This document shows, piece by piece, positions 49,063 through 60,766 of a DNA stretch of 64,000 nucleotides (position 1 is the stretch's first letter; every line of letters begins with the position of its first letter). The position numbers were made by a program, and so were the translations under genes. The notes beneath the pieces are model-generated. The model worked only from the letters and a program-made list of their open reading frames with translations. It did not search any database and was not told where the DNA came from. The DNA is taken from contig NZ_AJYK02000017.1 in the NCBI RefSeq assembly GCF_000286955.2, forward strand, positions 1 through 64,000, in the 5' to 3' direction. The stretch is from Vibrio rumoiensis 1S-45 (lineage in GTDB: Bacteria; Pseudomonadota; Gammaproteobacteria; Enterobacterales; Vibrionaceae).

Positions 49063-50331
49063 TTAAATAGCATTCGCTAAATAAGCCGCCAATTCAGATT
49101 GCGCTAGGGTTTGTTGCTCGCCCCCAGTTAAATCTTTCACTACGACGGTGTTTTCTGAAACTTCATTTTCGCCCAGAACCAATGCAATCGATGCACCAAC
49201 TTTATCTGCACGTTTAAATTGTTTTTTAAAGTTACCACCACCAAAGTGAGTCATAAGACGAAGACCTGGAACGTTTTCACGAAGCTCTTCTGCTAACTTC
49301 ATACCATTAATTAAAGTACCTTCACCTGCGGTAACAAGATACACATCGACCGCATTGCGAACATCATTTAATTCTAAGGTTTCAAGCATTAATACTAAGC
49401 GCTCTAACCCCATGGCAAAACCAACAGCTGGCGAAGGTTTTCCGCCAAGTTGTTCGACTAAACCATCATAGCGGCCACCAGCACACACTGTACCTTGAGC
49501 GCCTAGGCTTTCAGTGATCCACTCGAAAACCGTCTTATTGTAATAATCTAAACCACGAACAAGACGTTGGTTAACTTGGTATTTGATACCGGCTGCGTCC
49601 AATAGAGCACAAAGACCTGAAAAATGTTCCTTTGAATCATCATCAAGGTAATCGGCCAATTGCGGCGCATCCACTAATATGGCTTGTATATCACGGTTTT
49701 TAGTATCAAGAACACGCAATGGGTTGGTATACATACGACGTTTGCAATCTTCATCTAACACATCAATGTGTTGTTCTAAGAATTCAATCAATACTGCGCG
49801 ATAGTTTGCACGTGATTCGACAGAACCAATTGAGTTTAGTTCTAAACGTACGTGTTTATCGATACCTAGCTCACGCCATAAACGCGCTGTCATCATAATA
49901 AGCTCAGCGTCGACATCCGGACCTTGCAGGCCAAACGTTTCAACACCAACTTGGTGAAACTGACGGTAACGGCCTTTTTGCGGGCGCTCATGTCGAAACA
50001 TTGGCCCCATATACCATAAGCGTTGTTCTTGATTATAAATTAAACCATTTTCGATACCAGCACGTACACAACCTGCAGTACCTTCAGGTCGTAAGGTTAA
50101 ACTGTCACCATTACGATCTTCAAATGTGTACATTTCTTTTTCAACCACATCGGTGACTTCACCGATAGCACGTTTGAATAGATTCGTCACCTCAACGATT
50201 GGCATACGAATTTCACTGTAACCGTAAGAACTGACTACATTTTTAACTGCATCTTCAACTTTGTGCCAAAGTGGAGATTGTGTCGGAAGGCAATCATTCA
50301 TGCCTCGAATTGCTTGAATTGTTTTACTCAC
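49063..50331 (-). CDS. hisS: Histidine-tRNA ligase
   Basis: Class II aminoacyl-tRNA synthetase. 422 residues (E. coli 424). Motif 2 region [13 protein letters not shown], histidine-binding [15 protein letters not shown], motif 3 [14 protein letters not shown], and a C-terminal anticodon-binding domain ([11 protein letters not shown]). GTG start. 36 bases after ispG. Confidence 0.97.
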   Translation of the reverse strand: MSKTIQAIRGMNDCLPTQSPLWHKVEDAVKNVVSSYGYSEIRMPIVEVTNLFKRAIGEVTDVVEKEMYTFEDRNGDSLTLRPEGTAGCVRAGIENGLIYNQEQRLWYMGPMFRHERPQKGRYRQFHQVGVETFGLQGPDVDAELIMMTARLWRELGIDKHVRLELNSIGSVESRANYRAVLIEFLEQHIDVLDEDCKRRMYTNPLRVLDTKNRDIQAILVDAPQLADYLDDDSKEHFSGLCALLDAAGIKYQVNQRLVRGLDYYNKTVFEWITESLGAQGTVCAGGRYDGLVEQLGGKPSPAVGFAMGLERLVLMLETLELNDVRNAVDVYLVTAGEGTLINGMKLAEELRENVPGLRLMTHFGGGNFKKQFKRADKVGASIALVLGENEVSENTVVVKDLTGGEQQTLAQSELAAYLANAI

Positions 50332-50367
50332 AGTCTATACCGTTCACTTTAATTATCGTGGGTGTCG

Positions 50368-51489
50368 TTATTTGTCAATGTGGCTAATATCAATACGGTT
50401 ATTGGTATCTAGCATTGCCGCTTTCGCGCGGATCTTCGCTTCTAATTGATCAATAACATTATCGTTATCAAAGCGCTCTTTTTGGCGTTTGCCATCTTCA
50501 TAGAATGCACTTTTCTTGTTACCACCAGCGATACCCATATGAGAGACTTCTGCTTCACCAGGGCCATTAACCACACAACCAATAATGGATACGTCCATTG
50601 GGGTAATAATGTCTTCTAGTCGCTGTTCAAGCGTGTTAACTGTATTGATAACGTCGAACTCTTGACGAGAGCACGTCGGACAAGCAATAAAATTAATTCC
50701 ACGAGAACGAATACGGAGAGATTTTAGAATATCGAACCCAACCTTGATCTCTTCAACAGGATCCGCCGCCAAAGAGATCCGTAAAGTATCTCCAATGCCT
50801 TCAGCTAATAGCATGCCTAAGCCCACTGCCGATTTTACTGAACCCGCACGAGCCCCACCGGCTTCAGTGATACCTAAGTGTAAAGGTTGAGCAATTTGTT
50901 TAGCTAAAAGACGATAAGATTCCACCGCTAGGAATACATCGGAAGCTTTAACACTTACTTTGAATTGATCGAAGTTTAAGCGATCAAGAATGTCAACATG
51001 GCGCATTGCAGATTCAACTAACGCTTCTGCCGTTGGCTCGCCATATTTCAACTGAATTTCTTTTTCTAACGATCCGCCATTCACACCGATTCGAATTGGA
51101 ATGTTCTTATCGCGCGCGCAATCAACCACAGAACGAATGCGTTCTTCATTACCAATATTTCCTGGATTAATGCGTAGGCAATCAACGCCATACTCCGCCA
51201 CTTTTAAAGCAATGCGGTAATCGAAATGAATATCGGCAACCAGTGGAACATTCACTTGTTGTTTGATCACTTTAAAAGCTTCTGCTGCATCCATTGTCGG
51301 TACTGAAACTCGAACAATATCTGCGCCAACTTTTTCTAATGCTCGGATCTGTGCCACTGTCGCTTCCACATCAGTGGTGCGAGTGTTGGTCATAGATTGA
51401 ACGGCAATAGGGGCACCGTCACCAATAGGCACGTTACCAACATTAATTCGTGTCGACGAGCGACGTTTAATAGGAGATTCGTGGTGCAT
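50368..51489 (-). CDS. ispG: 4-hydroxy-3-methylbut-2-enyl diphosphate synthase (flavodoxin)
   Basis: Fe-S enzyme of the MEP isoprenoid pathway converting MEcPP to HMBPP. 373 residues (E. coli 372). TIM barrel ([25 protein letters not shown]) and C-terminal [4Fe-4S] domain with C270, C273 ([11 protein letters not shown]) and C305 ([10 protein letters not shown]). Depends on the isc genes further upstream for its cluster. 7 bases after rodZ. Confidence 0.98.
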   Translation of the reverse strand: MHHESPIKRRSSTRINVGNVPIGDGAPIAVQSMTNTRTTDVEATVAQIRALEKVGADIVRVSVPTMDAAEAFKVIKQQVNVPLVADIHFDYRIALKVAEYGVDCLRINPGNIGNEERIRSVVDCARDKNIPIRIGVNGGSLEKEIQLKYGEPTAEALVESAMRHVDILDRLNFDQFKVSVKASDVFLAVESYRLLAKQIAQPLHLGITEAGGARAGSVKSAVGLGMLLAEGIGDTLRISLAADPVEEIKVGFDILKSLRIRSRGINFIACPTCSRQEFDVINTVNTLEQRLEDIITPMDVSIIGCVVNGPGEAEVSHMGIAGGNKKSAFYEDGKRQKERFDNDNVIDQLEAKIRAKAAMLDTNNRIDISHIDK

Positions 51490-51496
51490 AATATAT

Positions 51497-52480
51497 CTAC
51501 GGTAATGTCAATCGAGCCACTTTACCTGCAGTATATCTAGAAAGATCAACAGGTTCATTGGCTAAAGTAATAGAAACCCCTTCAGGGGCACCCAAAATAA
51601 TAGAATAAGGCGTTTTACCGTCAAGAGTTAAAGACTGGCCTGCTTTTTTAAGCCCTGTCGACAAGATGGCACCGCTGCTGTCTTTTACTTGAATCCAACA
51701 ATCATCTTTAAACGCCATTGCTAACGTTTTATTGGCGGTTTCAGAAGAAGCCAGCTCTTTAATTTCTGCTTTCTCAGTACTATTCGTGTTCACCGATGCT
51801 GTCTCATCGGAAGCATCAGTATGCAGTTCTTCGCCCGATTGAGGCATGGTTGGTAATGCTGATGACTGCGCTGAAAAATCATCCATAGACCCAGTCACAT
51901 CACCACTCAATGCATCCGATGCTTGCTCTGTAGATTCTGATTCAGTTGAAGAAGAATCATCGCTTCCAATACGACTAAAGTCATCATTTTGATCATCGCT
52001 ACTGCTGTCTGCAGACGATTGTGAATACGCAGAAGGGGCAAGTGTATCTTGTTGATGATTTTGCCACCACCAGATAGAAGATATCCCCAAAATCACAATA
52101 AGCATTCCCCACGTTATTCGCATAATGTGATTATCGTGTTTTTGCAGCTTATTTTTTTGAGAAAAACTGTGCATTGGCTGCTCTTTGTGCTGCCCTCGCC
52201 CAGATTGTTCTAGTGCAGATAAAATTTCTTTTTCACTGATCCCAACCGCTTTAGCATAAGATCGAAAATAGCCACGAATAAAAGTGGCTACTTGATGTGA
52301 GTCAAAATGGTTACTTTCGATACTTTCAATCACTGAAACTTTCAAACGTAATCGCTCAGAGATATCTTGCTGGCTAAGGCCTAATTCTTCTCTTCGCTTA
52401 CGGAGCATTTCGCCCGGAAGTAATCCATTTTTCTCTGTTGGGGTTTCTAATTCTATTTCCGTATTGTTTTCAGTACTCAT
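51497..52480 (-). CDS. rodZ: Cytoskeleton protein RodZ
   Basis: Bitopic membrane protein linking MreB to the cell-wall elongation machinery. 327 residues: cytoplasmic HTH domain (about 20-90; [22 protein letters not shown]), membrane helix about 120-139, a long Ser/Asp/Thr-rich periplasmic linker (about 145-245), and a C-terminal DUF4115 beta domain ([17 protein letters not shown]). Overlaps pilF by 11 bases. Confidence 0.95.
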   Translation of the reverse strand: MSTENNTEIELETPTEKNGLLPGEMLRKRREELGLSQQDISERLRLKVSVIESIESNHFDSHQVATFIRGYFRSYAKAVGISEKEILSALEQSGRGQHKEQPMHSFSQKNKLQKHDNHIMRITWGMLIVILGISSIWWWQNHQQDTLAPSAYSQSSADSSSDDQNDDFSRIGSDDSSSTESESTEQASDALSGDVTGSMDDFSAQSSALPTMPQSGEELHTDASDETASVNTNSTEKAEIKELASSETANKTLAMAFKDDCWIQVKDSSGAILSTGLKKAGQSLTLDGKTPYSIILGAPEGVSITLANEPVDLSRYTAGKVARLTLP

Positions 52481-53237
52481 TCTGCCTGTACTTCTGATAT
52501 TGAACAGAGTCTGGGTATTTTGTCTTCAATATGTTGCCATACTTAGACACTAGTTCAGGATTATTAGCTTTGTGTTCTAATTTTATTAATAAACCTAGAC
52601 TAACAGGACGGTACCCATATCTCTTATTAAACTTAAATAAACGAACCCTTGCATCGGAAAACTCGTCCTTTTCGATTTCCAACTCTGCCAATTGCAATAA
52701 TGACTGAGATCTGCCGGGATCATGATCTAGAGCCCTTGAAAAATACCCTTCGGCCTTCTCTGCATCGCCACTTTTTAATGCACATAAACCTGCATTTTCA
52801 TAGCTGGCTGCCACTAGGTAGTAATACGGCTGCTCTATCGCACGGTTAAAATATTTATCTGCTTTTTCATATTCGCCTTGTCGACATAAAAACGCACCGT
52901 AGTTATTCAATACATCCCCATTTTTAGGAGAACTATCCAATGCGTCTTCATAGGCTTGTTCAGCTAATTCGTTTTCCCCTACTTTTTGATAGTAATAAGC
53001 AATGGAGTTCAATGCTCGATAATAAGATGGCGCATACTGCACTGCCATTTCAAGATTTTCACGAGCTTTAACCATATTCCCATCTTCTAAATATCCCAAA
53101 CCTAATGAGATTCTAGCTTCTGAGGCTTTTATACTATCAAACTTAGCAGTATTTGGCTTATCCGTCACTGTAACACAACCGACTGATAAACTAACTACTA
53201 AAGTCAAAACTATCCTATTAACTAATAACATGGGCAT
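52470..53237 (-). CDS. pilF: Type IV pilus biogenesis lipoprotein PilF (PilW), TPR pilotin
   Basis: Pilotin that helps the secretin PilQ reach and multimerise in the outer membrane. 255 residues: lipoprotein signal with lipobox LSVGC (C21), then about six TPR repeats (ARISLGLGYLEDGNMVKARENLEMAV, LNNYGAFLCRQGEYEKADKYF). A second ATG two codons in has the better ribosome-binding-site spacing. Functionally connected to the minor pilin cluster at 6.7-11.4 kb. Confidence 0.93.
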   Translation of the reverse strand: MPMLLVNRIVLTLVVSLSVGCVTVTDKPNTAKFDSIKASEARISLGLGYLEDGNMVKARENLEMAVQYAPSYYRALNSIAYYYQKVGENELAEQAYEDALDSSPKNGDVLNNYGAFLCRQGEYEKADKYFNRAIEQPYYYLVAASYENAGLCALKSGDAEKAEGYFSRALDHDPGRSQSLLQLAELEIEKDEFSDARVRLFKFNKRYGYRPVSLGLLIKLEHKANNPELVSKYGNILKTKYPDSVQYQKYRQNEY

Positions 53238-53275
53238 CTACCTATCTTTCAAGGGGCCCGAAGTTACCTAATTGG

Positions 53276-54394
53276 TTAGATAGCTTTCACTGGGATTGGT
53301 TCCCCTTGTTGTTTTTGTTTGGTGCGTTTTGTTCGATCGATAACATCACCAACTAACTGTCCACATGCCGCATCAATATCATCACCACGCGTTTTTCTAA
53401 CCGTGACGGTATAATCGTATTCCATCAATGTTTTCTGAAAACGATCGATACGAGAATTGCTCGGCTTTTTATATGGTGACCCAGGATAAGGGTTAAATGG
53501 AATTAAATTAATTTTTGAGGGGGTATCTTTTAACAACTCTGCGAGCTGTCTTGCATGTTGCATATCATCATTAACATGATCGAGTAACACATACTCAATC
53601 GTTACTCTACCGCGGTTAGCGTTAGAAGAAGCAATGTAACGTTGAACCGACTCTAAAAATGCTTCGATATTCCAACGATCATTAATTGGCATAATTTGAC
53701 TACGCAATTCATCAGTTGGCGCATGCAATGAAATGGCTAACGCAACATCTATGTTGCCTGTCATTTGATCCAGCCCAGAGACAACACCAGATGTTGAAAC
53801 GGTTACACGACGTTTTGATAGACCAAAGCCTAAGTCATCTAACATGATCTCCAATGCTGGGAGCAAATTTTTCATGTTCAGCAACGGCTCCCCCATACCC
53901 ATCATAACGATATTGGTAATTGGGCGACGACCCGTTTCTTTTTGCAAACCAATTTCGCGCGCAGCACGCCAAACCTGTCCAATAATTTCAGAAACTTTCA
54001 GGTTACGGTTGAAACCTTGTTGGCCTGTTGAACAGAACTTACACTCTAATGCGCAGCCGACTTGTGAGGATACACATAACGTTGCACGATCATCTTCTGG
54101 AATATAAACGGTTTCCACGTCTTGATCGCCAACACGCATAGCCCATTTAATCGTGCCATCATTTGAATGCAAGGCTTCCGAAACATAAGGTGCACGAATT
54201 TCACAACGTGCTTCTAATTTAGCTCGTAACGTTTTATTAATATTGTTCATTTTCGAGAAATCATCACAACCAAAATGGTAGATCCATTTCATGATCTGAT
54301 CGGCACGGAAAGCTTTCTCGTTCAGCTCTTCAGAAAAATACTGGCGTAGACCTTTGCGATCAAAGTCCAGCAAATTTACTTTTGTCATGGTCAT
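53276..54394 (-). CDS. rlmN: Dual-specificity 23S rRNA A2503 / tRNA A37 C2-methyltransferase
   Basis: Radical SAM methyltransferase. Cluster cysteines C114, C118, C121 (CALECKFC); the SAM-binding region includes [10 protein letters not shown]; the methyl-carrying Cys lies in [10 protein letters not shown] near the C-terminus. 372 residues (E. coli 384). Frame is open to 54451, but ATG 54394 has GAGAA upstream and begins near the family N-terminus ([12 protein letters not shown]). Confidence 0.96.
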   Translation of the reverse strand: MTMTKVNLLDFDRKGLRQYFSEELNEKAFRADQIMKWIYHFGCDDFSKMNNINKTLRAKLEARCEIRAPYVSEALHSNDGTIKWAMRVGDQDVETVYIPEDDRATLCVSSQVGCALECKFCSTGQQGFNRNLKVSEIIGQVWRAAREIGLQKETGRRPITNIVMMGMGEPLLNMKNLLPALEIMLDDLGFGLSKRRVTVSTSGVVSGLDQMTGNIDVALAISLHAPTDELRSQIMPINDRWNIEAFLESVQRYIASSNANRGRVTIEYVLLDHVNDDMQHARQLAELLKDTPSKINLIPFNPYPGSPYKKPSNSRIDRFQKTLMEYDYTVTVRKTRGDDIDAACGQLVGDVIDRTKRTKQKQQGEPIPVKAI

Positions 54395-54516
54395 GGTTTT
54401 CTCACTAATGGAACAATAATTAAGGGCGCGAATTGTACAGCCTTTATACATTCACAACAAGGTTTGTCGGCTTAGTTGTCATAAAAACTAGTAATAAAAA
54501 GTCAAATACTAGCCAT

Positions 54517-54541
54517 AAAAAAAGAGGCCAAATAGCCTCTT
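54517..54541 (-). terminator. Rho-independent terminator of ndk
   Basis: Stem AAGAGGC / GCCTCTT, 6-base loop, then a T run on the minus strand. 35 bases after the ndk stop, so rlmN needs its own promoter. Confidence 0.88.
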
Positions 54542-54575
54542 AATTATAGTGGTTTTCTGCCAATTCACCGTAACT

Positions 54576-55004
54576 TTATGAACGTGGGCAAATTTCCGAT
54601 GCAGGGAAGAAGAACTCAATTTCTCGTGCTGCTGATTCAGGGCTGTCTGAACCATGTACAGAGTTTAAGCGCATACTTACCGCATAATCGGCGCGTAATG
54701 TGCCACAAGCTGCTTCTTCTGGGTTAGTTTTTCCCATCAGTTCGCGATAACGAGCAATCGCATTTTCACCTTCAAGCACTTGAACCATGATAGGTCCAGA
54801 CGTCATGAACTCTTTAAGAGGTTCAAAAAATGGCTTTCCTTCATGCTCAGCATAAAAACCACTTGCTTGCTCTTCTGTCAAACGAAGCATTTTTGCCGCA
54901 ATGATAGTCAATCCAGCTTTTTCCATACGTTGATAGATTGCACCGATTAGATTTCTCTCTACCGCGTCGGGCTTAATGATTGAGAACGTTCTTTCTAAAG
55001 CCAT
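54576..55004 (-). CDS. ndk: Nucleoside diphosphate kinase
   Basis: Equilibrates NTP and NDP pools by a phosphohistidine intermediate. 142 residues (E. coli 143). Active-site H117 in [29 protein letters not shown] start is typical. Followed by its own terminator. Confidence 0.98.
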   Translation of the reverse strand: MALERTFSIIKPDAVERNLIGAIYQRMEKAGLTIIAAKMLRLTEEQASGFYAEHEGKPFFEPLKEFMTSGPIMVQVLEGENAIARYRELMGKTNPEEAACGTLRADYAVSMRLNSVHGSDSPESAAREIEFFFPASEICPRS

Positions 55005-55115
55005 AAGTTATCCTTAGTTTTATTTTTATTTAAAAGAGAGGATAGCCTCTCTTTACTAATGTTGTGTTTGTGCTTTGCTACTGAATTACACGACTCATTA
55101 TTCTGAGCGAAGATT

Positions 55116-56411
55116 CTATTTAGCTTGTTCCACTAAAATACGAGCTAAGGTTCTTACGCCCATGCCCGTCGCACCAGCAGACCATTTATCACTTGAGGTT
55201 TTACGGTATGTGCCTGCGCAATCAAAGTGTAGCCAGCCTTTTTTGTAATCTTCGACAAAGTAAGATAAAAATGCAGCGGCGGTGCTGGCCCCAGGTGCAT
55301 AACCTGCACTTGAGATGTTAGACATATCCGCAAAGTTCGATGGCAACATAGAGCGATGAAAATCCGCTAATGGTAATTGCCACAATCCTTCCGATTCTGA
55401 TTCCGCATTTTTCAAGGCTTTTTGAGCAAGCTTATTATCAAAACTGAGCAATGCATGATAATCATTACCTAGCGCGTTTTTCGCAGCTCCGGTTAACGTA
55501 GCACAATCAATGATTAATTGCGGTTTTTGCTCACTGGCAAACAATAAGCCATCAGCCAGTACTAAGCGTCCTTCCGCATCAGTATTCATCACTTCAACCG
55601 TTTTACCATTCTTATAAGTAATGATATCGCCAAGTTTTAGTGCTCGTCCTGAAATCATATTTTCGGCGCAGCAAAGGATCAATTTCACCCGCTTATTCAA
55701 ACCGCGAGCAATCGCTAGCGCTAATCCACCAGTGATAGTACCTGATCCACCCATATCCGCTTTCATTGAATCCATAAAGCCCGATGCTTTAATACTGTAA
55801 CCACCTGAATCGAAAGTGATACCTTTCCCCACTAAACAAGCAAATACCGGGGCATTCTCATCACCTGTTGGGTTAAAGTCTAATTGCAGCATTGCAGAAG
55901 TGCGCTCAGAGCCTCTTCCTACTGCATAAATACCTTCCCAACCTTCAGTCAGTAAATCTTTATCTTTTACGATACGGTAGCTTACCGTACCTTCTGGCGC
56001 TAATGATTTAATAAACTCGCCAGCCATTGAAGCCAATTGACGTGGTGCAACTTCTTCTGCACTTTTGTTAATAATATCGCGTACCCAATCGGTAACTTTT
56101 ACACGAGCTTCTAATTCTGTTTGTTGCTCTTTTTCAAGTTCAGGCCAAGTAACTAGGTTACCTTTTTTTGATGAACGGAAGCCTTGGATAAAAGCCCAAA
56201 TTGATTCGATATCCCATTGCTCACCAATCAAGGCTACTTTTTTAATGCCTTGAGAATCTAACTTACGGCCTGCACGTTGAACGTTATCAATTGCCGCTAC
56301 TGAAGAAGCATGGACAATCGCACCTTCTGCGCCAAATGAAAGAATGGCGTTTTCGCCCCATTGTGCATCTGCTGATTGACGAGAGATAGCGACGGACATC
56401 TGTGTTGACAT
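55116..56411 (-). CDS. pepB: Peptidase B (leucyl aminopeptidase family M17)
   Basis: Hexameric dizinc aminopeptidase with broad specificity. 431 residues (E. coli PepB 427). M17 signature [14 protein letters not shown] at 276-289 (D278, E280); other metal/catalytic residues K196, D201, K208 and D219 in [17 protein letters not shown]...KADMGGSG. Follows the isc terminator, so probably transcribed independently. Confidence 0.96.
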   Translation of the reverse strand: MSTQMSVAISRQSADAQWGENAILSFGAEGAIVHASSVAAIDNVQRAGRKLDSQGIKKVALIGEQWDIESIWAFIQGFRSSKKGNLVTWPELEKEQQTELEARVKVTDWVRDIINKSAEEVAPRQLASMAGEFIKSLAPEGTVSYRIVKDKDLLTEGWEGIYAVGRGSERTSAMLQLDFNPTGDENAPVFACLVGKGITFDSGGYSIKASGFMDSMKADMGGSGTITGGLALAIARGLNKRVKLILCCAENMISGRALKLGDIITYKNGKTVEVMNTDAEGRLVLADGLLFASEQKPQLIIDCATLTGAAKNALGNDYHALLSFDNKLAQKALKNAESESEGLWQLPLADFHRSMLPSNFADMSNISSAGYAPGASTAAAFLSYFVEDYKKGWLHFDCAGTYRKTSSDKWSAGATGMGVRTLARILVEQAK

Positions 56412-56750
56412 TATTACTCCTTGCCTAGATCGAAAAGAGTATCAAAATCTCTTTCAAACATTACTGGCGTGTCATGACATGAAAATTAATAAGGCTAAAT
56501 TCAGAGAGCCTTAAAACTGATAGATACTCACGCTTCAACGCTTGATGAAACTCGCTGCAGCGCAAATTTAAAACTTGAAAACTAAGCTATATCATAATGT
56601 ATATGATCACAAGTATCACTCAATCGCCCTAATTCTTGTGGGCTTTATACCAAAAAATCCCTACAAACCTGGGTATATACCCCGCATGTAAACACCCATA
56701 TAGCATAAAAGCCTCAATAGAGGCTTTTAGTTTAATCATATCAACTGTTA
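56412..56750. other. 339-base gap between iscX and pepB
   Basis: Contains the isc terminator (56707-56728). The rest must hold the pepB promoter; AT-rich, without an element I can name. Confidence 0.5.
56707..56728 (-). terminator. Terminator of the isc operon
   Basis: 9-bp perfect stem AAAAGCCTC / GAGGCTTTT with a 4-base loop, 23 bases after the iscX stop; T4 on both strands. Confidence 0.88.
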
Positions 56751-56948
56751 TCACACTTCATCTAGCCAACACAACAAGATGGCTTCCAGAATTTTTTCAT
56801 TCGAGCGATTTGGCTCATCATCAAAATCTTCAAGCTCGGTTATCCATTTGTGCATATCAGTAAAACGAACTGTTTGTGGATCTAGATCTGGAAACTTCTC
56901 AGCCAGCTCAATAGCAATGTCTTGTGAATCCGTCCATTTCAAGCTCAT
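56751..56948 (-). CDS. iscX: Fe-S cluster assembly protein IscX (YfhJ)
   Basis: 65-residue acidic protein that binds IscS and modulates cluster assembly. [22 protein letters not shown] and FTDMHKWI match the family. Frame is open further upstream, but ATG 56948 has GGAG eight bases before it and gives the normal length (66 in E. coli). 25 bases after fdx. Confidence 0.96.
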   Translation of the reverse strand: MSLKWTDSQDIAIELAEKFPDLDPQTVRFTDMHKWITELEDFDDEPNRSNEKILEAILLCWLDEV

Positions 56949-56973
56949 AAGCTTAACTCCTTTAATTCTGATA

Positions 56974-57312
56974 TTAGTGTTTTTCTGATGCCAAGTTAAT
57001 CGTATAACGAGGGATCTCAACCACTAGGTCTTGATCGGCTACTCTTGCTTGGCAGCCCAAGCGAGATTCAGGCTCTAAGCCCCAAGCTTTATCCAACATG
57101 TCATCTTCCAGTTCATCACTTTCTTCAAGCGAATCAAAACCTTCACGAATCACTAAATGACAAGTCGTACAAGAGCATGATTTTTCACACGCATGCTCAA
57201 TGCCAATACCATTTTTAAGAGCGACATCCAATACCGTCTCACCCGTTTGAGCTTCAAGTACTGCACCTTCTGGGCATAAATCGACATGAGGTAACACTAT
57301 AATCTTAGGCAT
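56974..57312 (-). CDS. fdx: ISC system 2Fe-2S ferredoxin
   Basis: 112-residue adrenodoxin-type ferredoxin giving electrons for cluster assembly. Cluster ligands C42, C48, C51 ([12 protein letters not shown]) and C87 ([11 protein letters not shown]). E. coli Fdx has 111 residues. Downstream of hscA by 73 bases. Confidence 0.97.
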   Translation of the reverse strand: MPKIIVLPHVDLCPEGAVLEAQTGETVLDVALKNGIGIEHACEKSCSCTTCHLVIREGFDSLEESDELEDDMLDKAWGLEPESRLGCQARVADQDLVVEIPRYTINLASEKH

Positions 57313-57385
57313 AATTTATCCTGCTAGAACTTGTGACTGGTAATACGTATTGACCGTCCACAAAAATAATCATCATGAGTTGAAA

Positions 57386-59236
57386 TTAAATATCATCGAC
57401 CGATTGACCGGACAATGCTGCACGAATGGAAACATCCATACGACGAGAAGCAAATTCTTGGCTAAGCTTATCCGTCTCTTTAATACCTTGCTCTATCGCA
57501 TCAGCATCATCACCATTACGCAGTTGAATTAATGTTTTCAACGATGCTTCGATAGATTGATATTCAGTAACGCTTAGAAGCTCTTCACCATTTTCTTGTA
57601 AAGCAACTAGCAACCCTTCGATCACACGGTCAGCTTCGACTTTTTGCTCTGCTAAGGCGCGAGCTTGCATGTCTTCTTTTGCGTGTGTCATTGAGGCACG
57701 AAGCATGTCGGCAATTTCAGTATCACTCAAACCGTAAGAAGGTTTAACTTGAATATCCGATTGTACACCTGTACTTTTTTCCATCGCAGTGACAGATAAT
57801 AAACCATCTGCATCGACTTGGTAGGTAACACGAATATGCGCAGCACCAGCTTTCATTGGTGGGATACCGTTTAAGGTAAAACGAGCCAATGAACGGCAGT
57901 CGTCGATCATTTCACGCTCACCTTGTGCCACATGTACAAGCATGGCCGTTTGACCATCTTTAAATGTGGTAAATTCTTGCGCTTTAGCAACGGGAATAGT
58001 GGTGTTACGTGGAATGATTTTTTCCACCAATCCGCCCATGGTTTCAATGCCTAATGACAAGGGGATTACATCTAATAACAACATGTCTGAATCTGGTTTG
58101 TTGCCGATTAAGATGTCAGCTTGAATACCGGCACCAATCGCTACCACTTCATCAGGGTTAATACTTGTCAGTGGAGTGCGACCAAAGAACTCACCAACCA
58201 TTGTACGAACAAAAGGTGTACGAGTAGAACCGCCGACCATCACTACTTCAGCAACTTCATCGCTATTCACTCCCGCATCTTTCAAAGCTCGGCGACATGA
58301 TAGTAAAGTTTTTTTAACCAATGGCTGAATCAATTGATCAAACTGCGCACGCGTAAAAACGATGGTTTTATCTAAGACTTCCACATTCACAGAGTCGGCA
58401 TCAGATAATTGAATTTTTGCTTGTGTGGCAGCATCCAAAAGTACTCGGTGCTGTTCTGCACCTAACTTTTCAGCAATGCCAACTTGTTGTTTAAAATAAT
58501 CCAACAATAAATCATCAAAATCATCCCCACCAAGGGCAGAGTCACCACCAGTTGCTAATACTTCAAAAACACCTTTTGATAAGCGCAATAAAGAGATATC
58601 AAATGTGCCACCGCCTAAGTCATAAACAGCAATCACGCCTTCTTGGCCAGAATCGAGCCCGTAAGCAATCGCAGCAGCAGTTGGCTCATTAAGTAAACGT
58701 AGTACTTTCAAACCAGCCAGTTCTGCGGCGTCTTTAGTGCCGGCACGCTGCGCGTCATCAAAGTAAGCAGGGACAGTAATTACTACCCCTTCAAGTTCAT
58801 GATCTAACGTTTTCTCAGCGCGTTCAGCCAAACTTTTCAGAATTTCACTCGACACTTGAATAGGATTTACCTGACCGGTTGGAACTTCAATTAAAGGCAA
58901 ACCGTTATCACTGGCTTTAAACTGATAGGGTAAATCTGAGTAACGAGATTGTACGTCCAGTAAAGAACGACCAATCAATCGTTTTACTGAACTAATGGTA
59001 TTTTTAGGATCTTGTTGCGCACGTAATTTTGCTTCATGACCGACTAAAATAGTTTCGGAAGAATAATGCACAACGGAAGGTAATATCGCTTTTTCATTTT
59101 CATCAACTAAAGGGGTACAAGAACCACTTCTCACAGCGGCAACAAGCGAATTGGTGGTGCCCAAATCAATACCGACTGCAAATTTATGTTGATGAGGAGC
59201 GGCGCTTTGGCCTGGTTCTGCAATTTGAAGTAACAT
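57386..59236 (-). CDS. hscA: Fe-S assembly chaperone HscA (specialised Hsp70)
   Basis: ATP-driven chaperone that helps transfer clusters from IscU, recognising its LPPVK motif. 616 residues, as in E. coli. Actin-like ATPase domain ([37 protein letters not shown]) and Hsp70 substrate domain ([14 protein letters not shown]). Paralogue of the dnaK in this window. Starts 52 bases after hscB. Confidence 0.97.
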   Translation of the reverse strand: MLLQIAEPGQSAAPHQHKFAVGIDLGTTNSLVAAVRSGSCTPLVDENEKAILPSVVHYSSETILVGHEAKLRAQQDPKNTISSVKRLIGRSLLDVQSRYSDLPYQFKASDNGLPLIEVPTGQVNPIQVSSEILKSLAERAEKTLDHELEGVVITVPAYFDDAQRAGTKDAAELAGLKVLRLLNEPTAAAIAYGLDSGQEGVIAVYDLGGGTFDISLLRLSKGVFEVLATGGDSALGGDDFDDLLLDYFKQQVGIAEKLGAEQHRVLLDAATQAKIQLSDADSVNVEVLDKTIVFTRAQFDQLIQPLVKKTLLSCRRALKDAGVNSDEVAEVVMVGGSTRTPFVRTMVGEFFGRTPLTSINPDEVVAIGAGIQADILIGNKPDSDMLLLDVIPLSLGIETMGGLVEKIIPRNTTIPVAKAQEFTTFKDGQTAMLVHVAQGEREMIDDCRSLARFTLNGIPPMKAGAAHIRVTYQVDADGLLSVTAMEKSTGVQSDIQVKPSYGLSDTEIADMLRASMTHAKEDMQARALAEQKVEADRVIEGLLVALQENGEELLSVTEYQSIEASLKTLIQLRNGDDADAIEQGIKETDKLSQEFASRRMDVSIRAALSGQSVDDI

Positions 59237-59288
59237 TGTTGCACTGTCCTTTATTTATGAGCTTTATGAATCGGCTTTAATCGTCGCC

Positions 59289-59804
59289 TTATCCTAACAA
59301 TTTGTCTTCTAGCTGCTCTATTTCATAACGTAATTTATTCACAAATTTAAGTTTGCGTACGCTATCTGCTGCGACATCCCATTGTTTGGCTACTAATTCA
59401 GATTGAAGACGCTTGAGATGCTCCTGATACATTCCTTGTACTTTATTATCAAAATCAAATAAAGCAGAGTCTGGATCAGAGGAATGAGGAATGTCTTCGA
59501 TCGTTTCACGTAATTCCATCTGTTCCATTAAGAACTCAGGATCGCTCATGGTTTGTTGTTCTGCTCGAATATCCACACCTTGTATCAATAAGATGTATTC
59601 TGCGCGAGAGATTGGAGATTTTAAAGTTTGATAAGCATCGTTGATTTCAGCGGCTTTTTGAACTGCCAGTAAACGATCTCTTTCAGATGACGACGCAAAT
59701 TTATCTGGGTGAAAGCGACGTTGAAGATCACGGAACTTTTCAGACAGCGTATTGCTATCCAGTTCAAACTGATTGGATAAGCCAAATAATTCAAAGTGGT
59801 TCAT
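59289..59804 (-). CDS. hscB: Fe-S assembly co-chaperone HscB
   Basis: J-protein partner of HscA that brings IscU. 171 residues, as in E. coli. J domain with HPD at 32-34 (RRFHPDKFA), then the C-terminal helical IscU-binding domain (QMELRETIEDI). Confidence 0.97.
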   Translation of the reverse strand: MNHFELFGLSNQFELDSNTLSEKFRDLQRRFHPDKFASSSERDRLLAVQKAAEINDAYQTLKSPISRAEYILLIQGVDIRAEQQTMSDPEFLMEQMELRETIEDIPHSSDPDSALFDFDNKVQGMYQEHLKRLQSELVAKQWDVAADSVRKLKFVNKLRYEIEQLEDKLLG

Positions 59805-59928
59805 AGCGATTAGTGTCCGATATATTCATCGATTATGGAAAATAACCGAGTTTATTAAATGGCAATGGCACCCAATACCCAGATTTCATTAGGTATATTA
59901 GAGTGCCATCAATACCCAAAAGTAAAAT

Positions 59929-60252
59929 TTAAACGTTGAAGCTTTCGCCGCAACCACATTCACCTTTTACATTTGGATTATTAAACCTGAAGCCTTCGTT
60001 TAAGCCTTCTTTGGCAAAATCAAGTTCGGTACCATCAAGGTACACTAAACTTTTAGGGTCAATAATCACTTTCACACCTTCATGTTCAAAGATTTGATCT
60101 TCTTCATTAAGCTGATCAACAAACTCGAGTACATACGCCATACCTGAACAGCCGGTGGTTCTTACGCCTAAACGAAGACCTAAGCCCTTGCCGCGGTTGT
60201 CTAAGAAACTTCTAACGCGATCCGCTGCCGCATCTGTCATGGTGATGGCCAT
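59929..60252 (-). CDS. iscA: Iron-sulfur cluster assembly protein IscA
   Basis: A-type carrier. 107 residues (E. coli 107). Conserved C35, C99 and C101 ([18 protein letters not shown]). 124 bases separate it from hscB and 97 from iscU. Confidence 0.97.
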   Translation of the reverse strand: MAITMTDAAADRVRSFLDNRGKGLGLRLGVRTTGCSGMAYVLEFVDQLNEEDQIFEHEGVKVIIDPKSLVYLDGTELDFAKEGLNEGFRFNNPNVKGECGCGESFNV

Positions 60253-60349
60253 ACTTCAACCTTGTAGTTATCGGAAAAATCGATGTTTAAATGAAAATAT
60301 TATACCTAAACAGCATAAGGGAAGGCATTACCCTCCCCTTATTTTGTTA

Positions 60350-60733
60350 TTACTGCTGATGTTTCTTTTTGTAATCAGACACGGCAGCTTTAATTGCATC
60401 TTCTGCAAGAATTGAGCAGTGTACTTTTACTGGTGGTAGTGCAAGTTCTTCAGCGATTTCAGAGTTCTTAATTGAAGCCGCTTCGTCTAAGCTTTTACCT
60501 TTTACCCACTCAGTTACAAGTGAACTTGAGGCAATAGCAGAACCACAACCATACGTTTTGAATTTCGCATCTTCAATAATGCCTTCAGGTGATACTTTGA
60601 TTTGCAGTTTCATTACGTCACCACAAGCTGGAGCACCCACCATACCACTACCGATAGAAGGATCTTCTTTATCGAAAGAACCAACGTTACGTGGGTTCTC
60701 ATAATGTTCAATTACTTTTTCGCTATACGCCAT
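60350..60733 (-). CDS. iscU: Iron-sulfur cluster scaffold protein IscU
   Basis: Scaffold on which IscS builds 2Fe-2S clusters. 127 residues (E. coli 128). Ligand cysteines C37, C63, C106; conserved Asp in ACGDV; HscA-binding LPPVK at 99-103. 33 bases after iscS. Confidence 0.98.
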   Translation of the reverse strand: MAYSEKVIEHYENPRNVGSFDKEDPSIGSGMVGAPACGDVMKLQIKVSPEGIIEDAKFKTYGCGSAIASSSLVTEWVKGKSLDEAASIKNSEIAEELALPPVKVHCSILAEDAIKAAVSDYKKKHQQ

Positions 60734-60766
60734 AATCTATACCTCGAATTCTCGACTTCCTTGAGA